DNA from: Corynebacterium amycolatum SK46
GTDB lineage: Bacteria; Actinomycetota; Actinomycetes; Mycobacteriales; Mycobacteriaceae
Reading direction: 5' to 3'
Assembly (NCBI RefSeq): GCF_000173655.1
Contig: NZ_ABZU01000003.1
Location: forward strand, 1-64,000
DNA length: 64,000 bases
Shown here: positions 53,601-61,161 of the stretch, in pieces
Numbering within the stretch: position 1 is the stretch's first letter
How the letters are laid out: every line of letters begins with the position of its first letter
Translations under genes and position numbers: made by a program
The notes under the pieces: generated by a model
Told to the model about the DNA's origin: nothing
What the model saw: only the letters and a program-made list of their open reading frames with translations
The model's database searches: none

Positions 53601-54455
53601 GGACTTCTGCGCACCCGCGCGGGCACCAATCGGGAACAGACGGTTGAAAGTAGCGGTATCCGAGTGGCCGGAAATTCCCATCGCCTGCAGCAACCGCTGG
53701 TCGTGCTCAACCGCAGTGCCAGCCTGCGCTGCAAAGGCCTCGCCAAACATTGCAAGCGCATTGCCGCGAGTACCGGTCATCTTGTCCGCGTTAACAGCTT
53801 CAAAGACCTCCGGGGTGAACATAAACACGGCAGTCTTGCCGGATTGCACACCGTCGATGCTGCTCAGGAGGCGGCAGACATCGAATGCCATCGAAGCGCC
53901 GGTGCCACCGGCCATGGAGCTAATCACGAAAACAAGTGGAGTTTCCTTCGTAGCGTCCTGGTACTGACCGGTAACCTTCGTGTTCAACTCGTTGAGTTCA
54001 GAGTTGGTCTCAACCTTGTTTAAGGTCTGCACGGCAGCCTCAAGGCCATCGCGCACTTCCTTGAAGGAATTAATGGCGAGCATACGGCCAATGGCACGGT
54101 ACTGACCAGCACCATCGGAAATCGGTGTATTGCGAGTACGTGGGTTGCGGTCGGCCCACGTAGCGACCTCTCCCAAGGCACCAGCTTGACCGAGCTTGCG
54201 AGACAGGCCTGTGTCGAACTCGTTATAGTGCTGGCGATTACCAACCGAGATGTAGCTGCCGCCGCTCTGCTTGACATTTGGCACGTCGTACTTCTCCGCC
54301 TCCAGCGGAGAGTCGATGGAAACAAACTGCCACGCTGCCGGCAGTCGGTCGATTTCTGGGTCGACTCGGCGGAGGTATGCCTTCAGCTGGTCAATCATGT
54401 AGGCCTGCGTCTTGGCGCCAGATCCGCCACAGCCGACGATCAGAAACTTCTTCAT
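50643..54455 (-). CDS. Giant tubulin-like protein (Tubulin_2-type)
   Basis: 1270 residues from ATG 54455, with GAAAGG upstream. N-terminal GTPase-type fold: glycine-rich loop GCGGSGAK (8-15), then the tubulin signature MAGGTGASM at about 181-189 (the GGGTGSG motif with the first Gly as Ala and the last as Ser), as expected for the Tubulin_2 (PF13809) family. The rest is long and mostly helical with no transmembrane span. The C-terminal ~70 residues are disordered and Pro/Gly/Phe/Trp-rich (EPFGGSFDG, EPTFNWGE, NPFGGPF). Tubulin_2 proteins occur with vWA and conflict-type genes in actinobacteria; polymerisation is unproven. It sits between the vWA gene and the membrane-anchor gene. Confidence 0.85.
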   Translation of the reverse strand: MKKFLIVGCGGSGAKTQAYMIDQLKAYLRRVDPEIDRLPAAWQFVSIDSPLEAEKYDVPNVKQSGGSYISVGNRQHYNEFDTGLSRKLGQAGALGEVATWADRNPRTRNTPISDGAGQYRAIGRMLAINSFKEVRDGLEAAVQTLNKVETNSELNELNTKVTGQYQDATKETPLVFVISSMAGGTGASMAFDVCRLLSSIDGVQSGKTAVFMFTPEVFEAVNADKMTGTRGNALAMFGEAFAAQAGTAVEHDQRLLQAMGISGHSDTATFNRLFPIGARAGAQKSLFGDGSPGDIYRGLARSLAALMTSDAASNSFVQYDLGNTGVEAGDRSLLGWGSSDETKWELIPWGSMGFAELSMGRDRFAEYSAQRLSRTVFDHLLEGHFDKSDPATASEQLERRVHEQQAQFFHECWLPSAPNSGAVQQWIPQLFGVPTRNVTQQAKGLLHSRIPAADGMKSAEWASLVRQRLAQSAGEVHHTIDRAASVAVFEFSNPFADNLLRTLEKDLSKYGLAYAEALIKNVNLLLKDGLINALRQLGQAANSHNPVAPTPQLEQLLAPLNGRGSVNNSVQISDQIIQSFEPLLQQHFWMCVAARLAPVLEDFRNNFLMPLSRQLENVHQDLEAKAKDKPTSTKLADVTTDEPTLWPSDGDELVADRFFESKNVKLITKVEEFPRDYEAHLTKTMSDTDGQQLNLQQATQAAIREIILGMWETTGGHKAPEDTLAARLPERSDFIGNRAGWVARDLLDDPLGRVEKRDPRPGAFEVKLRPTDLLERSRQWLARPGEPFEQFISMGLRHYLSRELAPNDTVYNERLSRLRTAFYECLTLALPLASISKEMLGRVYGNSNEVYNFKFSEIPFNGLEAKDALLGTLTSSSSISQTSQGEFEKSLNTADHLQSFTVFGAYPNYSPIVFSSLFPAIGKQINSLRGQLDEFWTLRRARPLAAALPMSREERRAMIGGWFIGQITGKIYIRGANEPDGLAYIYSDKKNTWLPFVKHMLTPRTKFKADYDWLPAVLESIFVAYANVQEIPMGGQIGDSLQPYMLLRGLYDDGDQGPTTGGIAISGVRVLHEWLKDGQDRVHGQSPYGGTKEERKQNAENYLKQWQQLSLNFIEKNPMGALPGSMPEGRPFARVTDRNVASSMPLFRDIAEDVYEMCDDLIRRLDEAIQYEPKKVPGSAVPTQSFDSTPEVPTIPSFGGAPTMPGATGSPETPVTPTQPVQPSQPAKPSQPSEPNEPFGGSFDGPETSEPTFNWGEQDNSGDNPFGGPF

Positions 54456-54502
54456 GAGAATGAGCCTTTCAGTTCTATCTGTATTAGTCGTGATTGCGAC
54501 GT

Positions 54503-57271
54503 CTAGCGGTTAAATCCGCCATTATTGTCCTGCTGATCGGTTCCCCAACCGGAGTCAGACCAGCCACCACCGGCGTTCTGGTCCCAGCCACCGGACGCGG
54601 AGTTATTCCCCGAATCACCTACTGCGCCCCACGCCTGTGTGGACGTGTCGTCGCTGTTATCGGAAACCTGTCCATCGGCCTGTCCCCAACCAAACCCGGT
54701 ATCGGATCCGTTGCTGGCTCCGTTTGCAGGCATACCCCAACCGGAATCCTGCTGGCTCGGAGTCTCAGGTGCAGGGGTCTGGCCCCAACCGCCGTTATTT
54801 TGTTCCGGGGCGGCGGACGCTCCAGGGGCCGTCGCAAAGCCAGACGCGGCAGCCCCCGGCGCACCGCCAGTGCTTGACGACGGCGCCCCTTGCTCGCCAA
54901 CCTGTTGCGCGAGCTTGGTAATACGGCTCGCGCCCTTGCTCTGGATTTCTTCGACCACGGTGGCGAGATGCTCGGGCGACATGCTCTCATCACACAGCAG
55001 AATGATGGCCTGATCTGCCGGGTTATTCTGATCCACATATGCGAACCAGCGGTTGTGGACGGCCAGTGGCAGGGAGGCTCGGCGGCCGACCTGTTTGCCG
55101 TCATCGCTGACACTTGCTTCAGCATCGACAACTGCCTGCACCGGTGCCAGCGGGTTCCATCCGGTACGTACCTTGATTGGCAGACCTGCGGCATCAAGGG
55201 ATTTGCCCGTCGACTTAGTGCGCACAGCGTTGATGAAATCATTCTGGTAATCAACGTCAAACTCGCGTCCGGTGTCCTGTCGCAGCAACTGCGAGTCGCG
55301 CGCAGACACTGGAATACGCAGTACGTGAAGACCCGGATTTGTCGGAATCTTACCGGTCAGGAAGCGAATCAGGTAGAGCAGACCAATGGGGATAAGCAGG
55401 CCGAGTAGCAGCACAATAACGAGCGTGGCACCGAAAACGACCTTGTTAACCGGCGCGTTGACAGAACCGTTAACAGTAACCTGCGCTGGGGATCCTTCCT
55501 TGCCGTCGGCATCCTTGAACGCGACCGGCACGAGTGCTCCATTAATTGGGGCATCGACTGCCTTGTCGACCTTCGTGGTGACCAGAATCTTTCCTGTTTC
55601 ACCCTTGCCGAGCTTCAGCGGGCTCGCGGAATCATGATTTGCCGAGTAGTTAATCTGGGTGCCGTTGGTGTCGATTGCGCCGGGCTCAATCCACACCTCG
55701 CCCGGCCCCGTGACAGGAATCTCAAAGCTGCCTTCGGTGCCCTTCATATTCAAGATCGCGGAGCCCGGAATGTTTGGTGCATTGGCCGGCACGATGGAAA
55801 TTGGCTTTTCATAGACGATTGGCTTTAGCTGCGTACCAGACCCATCACCAGAGGGCTTAGTAGCAATCATGGCGTTAAGACGCAGCGTGCCCCGCACGGC
55901 ATCGTCGATATCCTGAAGTGGGATCTCAACTCGGCCGGTGTGGATGTCGTGGTTACCCAACGGAACCGTTGTACCGTCTTCACCAACGATTTCAGCGGTC
56001 AAATCCGCGGTGCCTTCAAGGCCGTGCTGCTGGCCTTCCTTGTTCAACAAGCTGACGGCCAGCGGCTGATCGGACTTCAGCGATAGTGCCGAGCTATCAT
56101 CGCTGCCATCAACTGCGATGGAAAGGCCAGGTTCAATCGTCATTTTGACGTGGTACTTGCCTTCCGACGACTCTTGTGGCTTGTACCCAAAGTTCCACTG
56201 TCCAGCCCACTCGTCAGCACCCTTGGCTAAATCGATGTCATAGCCACCCGGGACGTTGACGTTTTCGACAACGTTGACTTCGTTGCCCGCGACTGTCTGG
56301 GCGCCGGACTTGAGTTCAACCTCTTTCCCATCGGGGCCCGTGAGAACTGGAGTCAGCTTGTCAGCTCCCTCGACTGCAGAATCTGGCTGCGCGCTGATGC
56401 GAACATTGTCAATCGAATTGTCGAGCGTAAAATCCTGCTTTTCGGTCAAACTGCGCTCAGCTTCAACAGATCCACCGTTGGGAACCATTTGACGGAAGGC
56501 TGCCAAAAGTTCACCGGGGTTGTTGGCGAACAAGTGCTGACCACTCGGGGCGCTGTTCGAGCAATCCCCCTCAGAAATGCGGCGCAAGTCAGGGGTGTCC
56601 GTTGCGGACTTCTCCGGCGCCAAGCCGACTGTGAAAATCAACGTATCAGCTGCACGGAGACGTCCAACTGCGCCTTCTGGTCGGCAGACATCCTGCATTA
56701 CAGCCTCTGCGCCACCGGCTTCACGTGTAGGGAAACCATCGCTGAAAAACAGGATCGCCTTACAGTCTGATGTGCCATCGCTCACCGCTTCGGCGGCGCC
56801 ATCCAAACCCTTGGCGTAGTCGGTGTATTCGCCGTCCGTGCGGTCCTTAAACGCTTCGATATCACGGTCTACGTTCGTGCCGTTTCCTTCAATCGCAAGC
56901 TTCTGCCAACCACCGTGAGGCAGATAGTCGTCAGCAAAGCCACCGAGTTTGATATTAATTGCGGCCTTGTTGTCATCGGCGTAACGAGCCATCTCACGCG
57001 CAAAGTTCATCGCTGCATCGACACGTTTTCCTTCAGCGTCAGTCGCCTGAGGGTTAGACCCCTTACCAACAAGCGATCCAGTCTCGTCGATTACAAGCAA
57101 AATGTCAGCGCTTTTCGAACCCTGGATACACGCGGCCAGACGCTGAGCTGCGTTCTGATTCGTGTCCGGGTTCTCCTGGGCATTGGCAAAGGTACCGAGG
57201 CTCGAGGACACAATGGCCGTAGATGCCAGAACGCCAGTGGCCAGGACCTTTTTATAAAAAGTTTTAGACAT
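54503..57271 (-). CDS. Secreted, membrane-anchored vWA-domain protein
   Basis: 922 residues from ATG 57271 (AGGAA seven bases upstream). Sec signal peptide (about 1-31, FANA-Q), then a von Willebrand A domain with metal site DETGS (Asp 62, Thr 64, Ser 66) and FFSDGFPT. Large beta-rich extracellular region follows, then a transmembrane helix (about 611-637, VVFGATLVIVLLLGLLIPIGLLYL) and a 285-residue cytoplasmic part ending in a disordered Gly/Trp/Gln tail (GGWDQN, GWSDSGWGTDQQ). No LPXTG or sortase, so it is anchored by the helix. It could sense extracellular ligands and signal to the tubulin-like protein inside (inference). Confidence 0.85.
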   Translation of the reverse strand: MSKTFYKKVLATGVLASTAIVSSSLGTFANAQENPDTNQNAAQRLAACIQGSKSADILLVIDETGSLVGKGSNPQATDAEGKRVDAAMNFAREMARYADDNKAAINIKLGGFADDYLPHGGWQKLAIEGNGTNVDRDIEAFKDRTDGEYTDYAKGLDGAAEAVSDGTSDCKAILFFSDGFPTREAGGAEAVMQDVCRPEGAVGRLRAADTLIFTVGLAPEKSATDTPDLRRISEGDCSNSAPSGQHLFANNPGELLAAFRQMVPNGGSVEAERSLTEKQDFTLDNSIDNVRISAQPDSAVEGADKLTPVLTGPDGKEVELKSGAQTVAGNEVNVVENVNVPGGYDIDLAKGADEWAGQWNFGYKPQESSEGKYHVKMTIEPGLSIAVDGSDDSSALSLKSDQPLAVSLLNKEGQQHGLEGTADLTAEIVGEDGTTVPLGNHDIHTGRVEIPLQDIDDAVRGTLRLNAMIATKPSGDGSGTQLKPIVYEKPISIVPANAPNIPGSAILNMKGTEGSFEIPVTGPGEVWIEPGAIDTNGTQINYSANHDSASPLKLGKGETGKILVTTKVDKAVDAPINGALVPVAFKDADGKEGSPAQVTVNGSVNAPVNKVVFGATLVIVLLLGLLIPIGLLYLIRFLTGKIPTNPGLHVLRIPVSARDSQLLRQDTGREFDVDYQNDFINAVRTKSTGKSLDAAGLPIKVRTGWNPLAPVQAVVDAEASVSDDGKQVGRRASLPLAVHNRWFAYVDQNNPADQAIILLCDESMSPEHLATVVEEIQSKGASRITKLAQQVGEQGAPSSSTGGAPGAAASGFATAPGASAAPEQNNGGWGQTPAPETPSQQDSGWGMPANGASNGSDTGFGWGQADGQVSDNSDDTSTQAWGAVGDSGNNSASGGWDQNAGGGWSDSGWGTDQQDNNGGFNR

Positions 57272-57281
57272 CAACGAGTTC

Positions 57282-57989
57282 CTATTTTGCAAAGACCAGG
57301 GCAATTTCAATTGCCGTTACGACAATGGCGATAAGACCGACACACGCTGCTGCTCTGTAGAGCAACACCTGCGTGGAGTTTTCGATATACGGTCCGCTCG
57401 CGCGCCGCTTGTTGTCCTCTACGACATGAAGACCCAGGAAAATAAAGGTCAGGATGCCACCAATCACCCAGCCGGCGAAGGCCATCGCTGTAAACGTCGT
57501 GCTGGTGAAAGAGCTTGCCGACGAAGCGGTGAAGTAGGCGACAATGCCGAGAATCAGGCCAACGGCTGCGCATCCGATCGCGGTGGCCACCCAGTGCCAG
57601 GGGCCAGTGCCGAATTTCAGCGGACCGGTGCTAGCGCCAGCACCTGTATCCACTTGACCAGCATTAGCCGAATCTCCCTGCGGCGCGAACGCAGAGGTCG
57701 GGGCATCGGTATCAAAACTATTCTGGCCAAAACCGCTCTGGCCGAAGCCGGAGCCTCCACCAAAGGAATTCGGAGTTTGCCCAAACGAGTTCGGCGCCTG
57801 TCCAAACGATCCTGATGACTGACCGAACGAGCTATCGCCAGACCCAAATCCTCCAGCGCTCCCGCTGTTGTCATTTCCGGAGGGACCGGCACCCCATCCG
57901 CCAGTGCCACCTTGGGCTCCGAAGCCCGAGTTACTCTGACCTGAATCCCCTTGGGAACCAAATCCACCTGAGCCAAATCCATTAGTCAT
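57282..57989 (-). CDS. Membrane protein with GF/FG-repeat N-terminus
   Basis: 235 residues. N-terminal ~125 residues are low-complexity repeats of Phe-Gly and Gly-Phe (GGFGSGDSSFGQSSGSFGQ, NSFGQTPNSFGGG). Three transmembrane helices follow (WVATAIGCAAVGLILGIVAYF, FTAMAFAGWVIGGILTFIFL, AAACVGLIAIVVTAIEIALVF). It lies 10 bp before the vWA gene. The Phe-Gly repeats are cohesive in other systems and may bind the similar tails of the neighbouring proteins; this is inference. Confidence 0.75.
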   Translation of the reverse strand: MTNGFGSGGFGSQGDSGQSNSGFGAQGGTGGWGAGPSGNDNSGSAGGFGSGDSSFGQSSGSFGQAPNSFGQTPNSFGGGSGFGQSGFGQNSFDTDAPTSAFAPQGDSANAGQVDTGAGASTGPLKFGTGPWHWVATAIGCAAVGLILGIVAYFTASSASSFTSTTFTAMAFAGWVIGGILTFIFLGLHVVEDNKRRASGPYIENSTQVLLYRAAACVGLIAIVVTAIEIALVFAK

Positions 57990-58053
57990 ATCTGAAAACC
58001 TGTGTCCTTATTCCAATCGCCTTTTGCTCACTACCGTTTACGCTCGGCGGTGG

Positions 58054-58656
58054 TTATTTGTTGGTCCAGTCCTTTTGCTCTTCGGGCTTGGTGATCTTCC
58101 ATGTGAAGTAGTCATCGAAGTCAATCGGGTAGTTACATTTCACAACAGGCTCTCTATTTTCCCTGTTTGCAGCAATTTCTTCTGCCGGGTCAGCGCTGGG
58201 AGTGTCTTCCACTGGAGATATGGGGTTTCCGTCGAGAAGAATTCGCTCGCACTTGCCGTCTTCTGTTGGCAATAGCGATTCTGTATAAAAATGAGATTTC
58301 GTCAACTCTTTATCGGTGAACGTGAACCGGTAATAGAACTCAGGCTTTGAATTCTCTATCATCTTCGAAGCCTCGTCTTCGAGGTTGTCGGTCAAAGAAT
58401 ATGAGAGTTCCTCTCGACGAGAAGTCTGACTGAACTTCCCCCCATCAGTCTTTTCAAACTGCTCCTGATTTCCCTCGAGCTTGATAGCGCTCTGCCCCAT
58501 GCGATAGCCGTAGACATTGACAGCATGGCCAAAGGAAAATGCAACAATCGCACCAATCACGAGTGCGACAAACAGAAGCACAAGCCTTGGCATTACTTCA
58601 GGCTTCGGGGCCACCGAAGCTGATGTTGTCTCAACATTCTGGTTCTGATTAGTCAT
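58054..58656 (-). CDS. Single-span membrane protein, unknown
   Basis: 200 residues from ATG 58656. Transmembrane helix at about 22-44 (MPRLVLLFVALVIGAIVAF), then a ~155-residue extracytoplasmic domain with two cysteines (EDGKCERILLDG, VVKCNYPIDFDDYF). No recognised family. The gene start lies inside the end of the upstream gene (8-bp overlap), so they are translationally coupled. Confidence 0.75.
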   Translation of the reverse strand: MTNQNQNVETTSASVAPKPEVMPRLVLLFVALVIGAIVAFSFGHAVNVYGYRMGQSAIKLEGNQEQFEKTDGGKFSQTSRREELSYSLTDNLEDEASKMIENSKPEFYYRFTFTDKELTKSHFYTESLLPTEDGKCERILLDGNPISPVEDTPSADPAEEIAANRENREPVVKCNYPIDFDDYFTWKITKPEEQKDWTNK

Positions 58657-59596
58657 TGGAAGCACTCCGTCGGCTCGCGATTGGAAGGTAGCAAGACACT
58701 ACAAAGATGAATGCAAGGAATTGACCAATAGGAAACTTCCCCAGTATTTGCATGAAAGCTAGATGAAGGTTCGTCGTGAGATACCAAGGCGCAACCCAAG
58801 GAACGCGGATTTCCTGACCACCTGACTGCCCGCCTGTGGCTATGTGATAGAAAAATGCAAACAAGCCAAAAACTGCGATTGGGAACAACAACGAGAGGAA
58901 GTAAGCTCCGGCAGTACCCAGCCGCTCACCTCGCGCATCCGCAATGATGCCCATAAACAAAAGCGCGATTGGGAAAACGATTCCCGCCAAGAGCACCAGA
59001 ATTCCCAGCATCCAGGGGCGGTTATCCATGCGCAAGAAAAAAACGCTCAGCCACACAACTGCCAACATCGATGCCCACAGAAATGGCCGAGTATCGCTAG
59101 AAAGCCAGCGAATAAAAACAAATACAAGACCAAGTCCGAGATAGAGACCAAACTGGATATAAACCAGAAGAGAACTGAACCGATCGAAGTCCGCGACAAG
59201 GTCTTGCAAATAGGAAAAGACAAATAGAGAAAGCGCCGCAATAACAAGAGCAAGCGCTACCTGCGCGAAGTTGGGCCAGCCGGCGAGCGGCGCCTTCTTC
59301 GGCCCCGCTTTACGGGTCTTCTTCTTGTCCTTCACCGCAGGCTCTGGTACCGAATTAGTGGCTGCAGGTTCTGCCGTCGCAGGTCCCCTCTGAGGTGCAG
59401 CAGCATGAGGAACGCCAGCATTCACTCCGGCCTGACCACCCCACTGAGCATTGTTCCCAGGAGTGGCGGTGCCACCACCTGGAGATTGCCGAGATCCGCC
59501 CCAGCCCGAATTAGGCTGAGCACTTCCCCAGCCTGCGTTTTGACCGCTATTGCCATGTGGCTGCCAGCTTCCCCCCTGACGTGGCTGCTGATTCAC
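58649..59596 (-). CDS. Polytopic membrane protein with Gly/Trp/Pro-rich N-terminus, first gene of the tubulin/GTPase operon
   Basis: 315 residues from GTG 59596, with AAAGGAA upstream. The N-terminal ~100 residues are disordered (NAGWGSAQPNSGWGG, Pro/Gln/Gly-rich) and end in a Lys-rich stretch (KDKKKTRKAGPKKAP). Five to six transmembrane helices follow. No recognised family. As promoter-proximal gene it sets the left-hand operon of ten genes. The tail is like that of the vWA protein and the GF/FG protein. Confidence 0.78.
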   Translation of the reverse strand: MNQQPRQGGSWQPHGNSGQNAGWGSAQPNSGWGGSRQSPGGGTATPGNNAQWGGQAGVNAGVPHAAAPQRGPATAEPAATNSVPEPAVKDKKKTRKAGPKKAPLAGWPNFAQVALALVIAALSLFVFSYLQDLVADFDRFSSLLVYIQFGLYLGLGLVFVFIRWLSSDTRPFLWASMLAVVWLSVFFLRMDNRPWMLGILVLLAGIVFPIALLFMGIIADARGERLGTAGAYFLSLLFPIAVFGLFAFFYHIATGGQSGGQEIRVPWVAPWYLTTNLHLAFMQILGKFPIGQFLAFIFVVSCYLPIASRRSASND

Positions 59597-59907
59597 CGCT
59601 GAATTCCTTTCACACAGAGCTCTTATCCTTTGTTTACCTTACCGCGGGGAGCGGATTACCCACACGATAATTCGAACAATCCCCCCGCTTTGATTCTATT
59701 TTTATAAAGACTCCCAAGCGAAAGAAGCCCGACAGTTTAACGTTTTTAACCCAGTGTTTATTTGCGCATTCCAAATATTAGGAATCAGTTAATCTACAAA
59801 AATAGGCGCCCGCAGTACCGTTACGGTACTGCGGGCGCCTTTCTGTAGTTGAACAGTTACCAGCGCAGCAATCTAGGAATTACACCGATTGCTAACGCGA
59901 GCAACGA
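59597..59907. other. Intergenic region upstream of the tubulin/GTPase operon
   Basis: About 300 bp. Contains the operon promoter, which I cannot place exactly, and the terminator of the acyl-CoA dehydrogenase operon (59804-59840). The part between 59690 and 59800 is AT-rich. No supported gene. Confidence 0.5.
59804..59840 (-). terminator. Terminator of the acyl-CoA dehydrogenase operon
   Basis: 17-bp perfect stem AGGCGCCCGCAGTACCG with its complement and a 3-base loop. On the minus strand it is followed by TATTTTTG, a typical intrinsic terminator. Confidence 0.9.
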
Positions 59908-61119
59908 TTACTTGAGCTCCTTGGAGGACAGCCCCAGGGTGCGGCGAGCAACGACCAGCTGCTGAATCTGCTGGGTACCTTCGAAGATGTCCAGGATCTT
60001 GACGTCGCGGGACCACTTCTCCAGCAGGTTACGCTCAGAGTAACCGAAGGTACCTGCCAGCTGAACGGCACGGAGGCAAATCTCGGTGCCAGCACGGCCG
60101 GCCTTGGCCTTACACTCGGAAGCTTCCAGAGTGTTCGGCTGCTTGTTGTCAGCCATCCACGCAGCGCGCAGAGCCAGGAGGTATGCAGCCTCCCAATCGG
60201 ACTCCAGCTTGAGGTACTCAGCTGCAGCAGCACTCTGGGTGTGTGCCGGTGCATCGTAGTCAATCTCGATGCCAGCCTCTTCGAGGATGCGACGCAGCTC
60301 TTCCAGCGAAGCGCGGGAGACACCGATGGCCATACCAGCAACCAGCGGACGAGTGTTGTCGAAGGTTGCCATTGCGCCGGCGAAGGACTTCTTAACGTCG
60401 ATCTCCGGGGAACCCAGCAGGTTCTCCTTCGGAACGCGGACGTTGTCCAGGCGGAGCACTGCGGTATCCGAGGAACGAATACCCAGCTTTTCCTCCAGGC
60501 GCTCAACGGTGAAGCCCGGGGTGCCCTTCTTCACCAGGAAGGACTTAATGGCAGCACGGCCCTTGGACTTGTCCAGGGTTGCCCACACAACGACGGAGTC
60601 GGAACGCTCACCCGCGGTAACGAAGATCTTCTCACCGTTGATGACGTACTCGTCACCATCGAGCTTGGCGGTGGTGGAAACTGCGGAGGAGTCAGAACCG
60701 AAGGACGGCTCGGTAATTGCCATGGAAGCCCAGGTCTTACCGAAAGCCTCCAGCTGCTCATCAGTAGCAACAGCTGCGATGGCTGCGTTGCCCAGACCCT
60801 GGTACGGCAGGGACAGGGTCAGCCCCACGTCACCCCAGCAGGTCTCAATAACGTTGAGCAGCGAAGCCATGTTGCCACCGTTCTTTACACCGGTGCGCTT
60901 CTTTTTCTTTTCGTCGCCACGTCCACCGGAAGCACCGGAGAAGCCACGGCCACCATCTGCCATGCCGTCCATCATGGAGGCAAGGGTGTCGAGTTCCTTC
61001 GGGTACTCGTGCTCAGCGAGATCGTACTTACGGGAAATCGGTCGGAAGATCTCAGCGGCGGCCTGATGCGACTGGGACGCGCCCGCCTTGAGGAACTTCG
61101 GCAGTTCGAGGTTAATCAT
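59908..61119 (-). CDS. Acyl-CoA dehydrogenase
   Basis: 403 residues. FAD-dependent acyl-CoA dehydrogenase fold: ITEPSFGSDSSAVSTTAKLDGDEYVINGEKIFVT in the middle domain, and LDIFEGTQQIQQLVVARRTLG with the catalytic Glu of the YEGT-type motif. A Lys-rich insertion (RGDEKKKKRTGVKNGG) near residue 70 is unusual and lies in the N-terminal helical domain. It is 42 bp downstream of another dehydrogenase gene on the same strand. The pair may form a mixed complex, as known for paired mycobacterial FadEs. First step of beta-oxidation or a similar dehydrogenation; substrate unknown. Confidence 0.88.
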   Translation of the reverse strand: MINLELPKFLKAGASQSHQAAAEIFRPISRKYDLAEHEYPKELDTLASMMDGMADGGRGFSGASGGRGDEKKKKRTGVKNGGNMASLLNVIETCWGDVGLTLSLPYQGLGNAAIAAVATDEQLEAFGKTWASMAITEPSFGSDSSAVSTTAKLDGDEYVINGEKIFVTAGERSDSVVVWATLDKSKGRAAIKSFLVKKGTPGFTVERLEEKLGIRSSDTAVLRLDNVRVPKENLLGSPEIDVKKSFAGAMATFDNTRPLVAGMAIGVSRASLEELRRILEEAGIEIDYDAPAHTQSAAAAEYLKLESDWEAAYLLALRAAWMADNKQPNTLEASECKAKAGRAGTEICLRAVQLAGTFGYSERNLLEKWSRDVKILDIFEGTQQIQQLVVARRTLGLSSKELK

Positions 61120-61161
61120 TTTCTTTCCTCTTAATTCTTTTCGGCTGAAGTATCTAGCGGT

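Noticed and set aside
50643-54455. Phage TubZ/PhuZ-type tubulin
   Set aside because: Far too large (1270 residues), and no phage structural, lysis or integrase genes lie nearby.
54503-57271. Pilus or adhesin subunit because of the secreted vWA domain
   Set aside because: No LPXTG sorting signal and no sortase gene; it has a transmembrane helix and a long cytoplasmic part instead.
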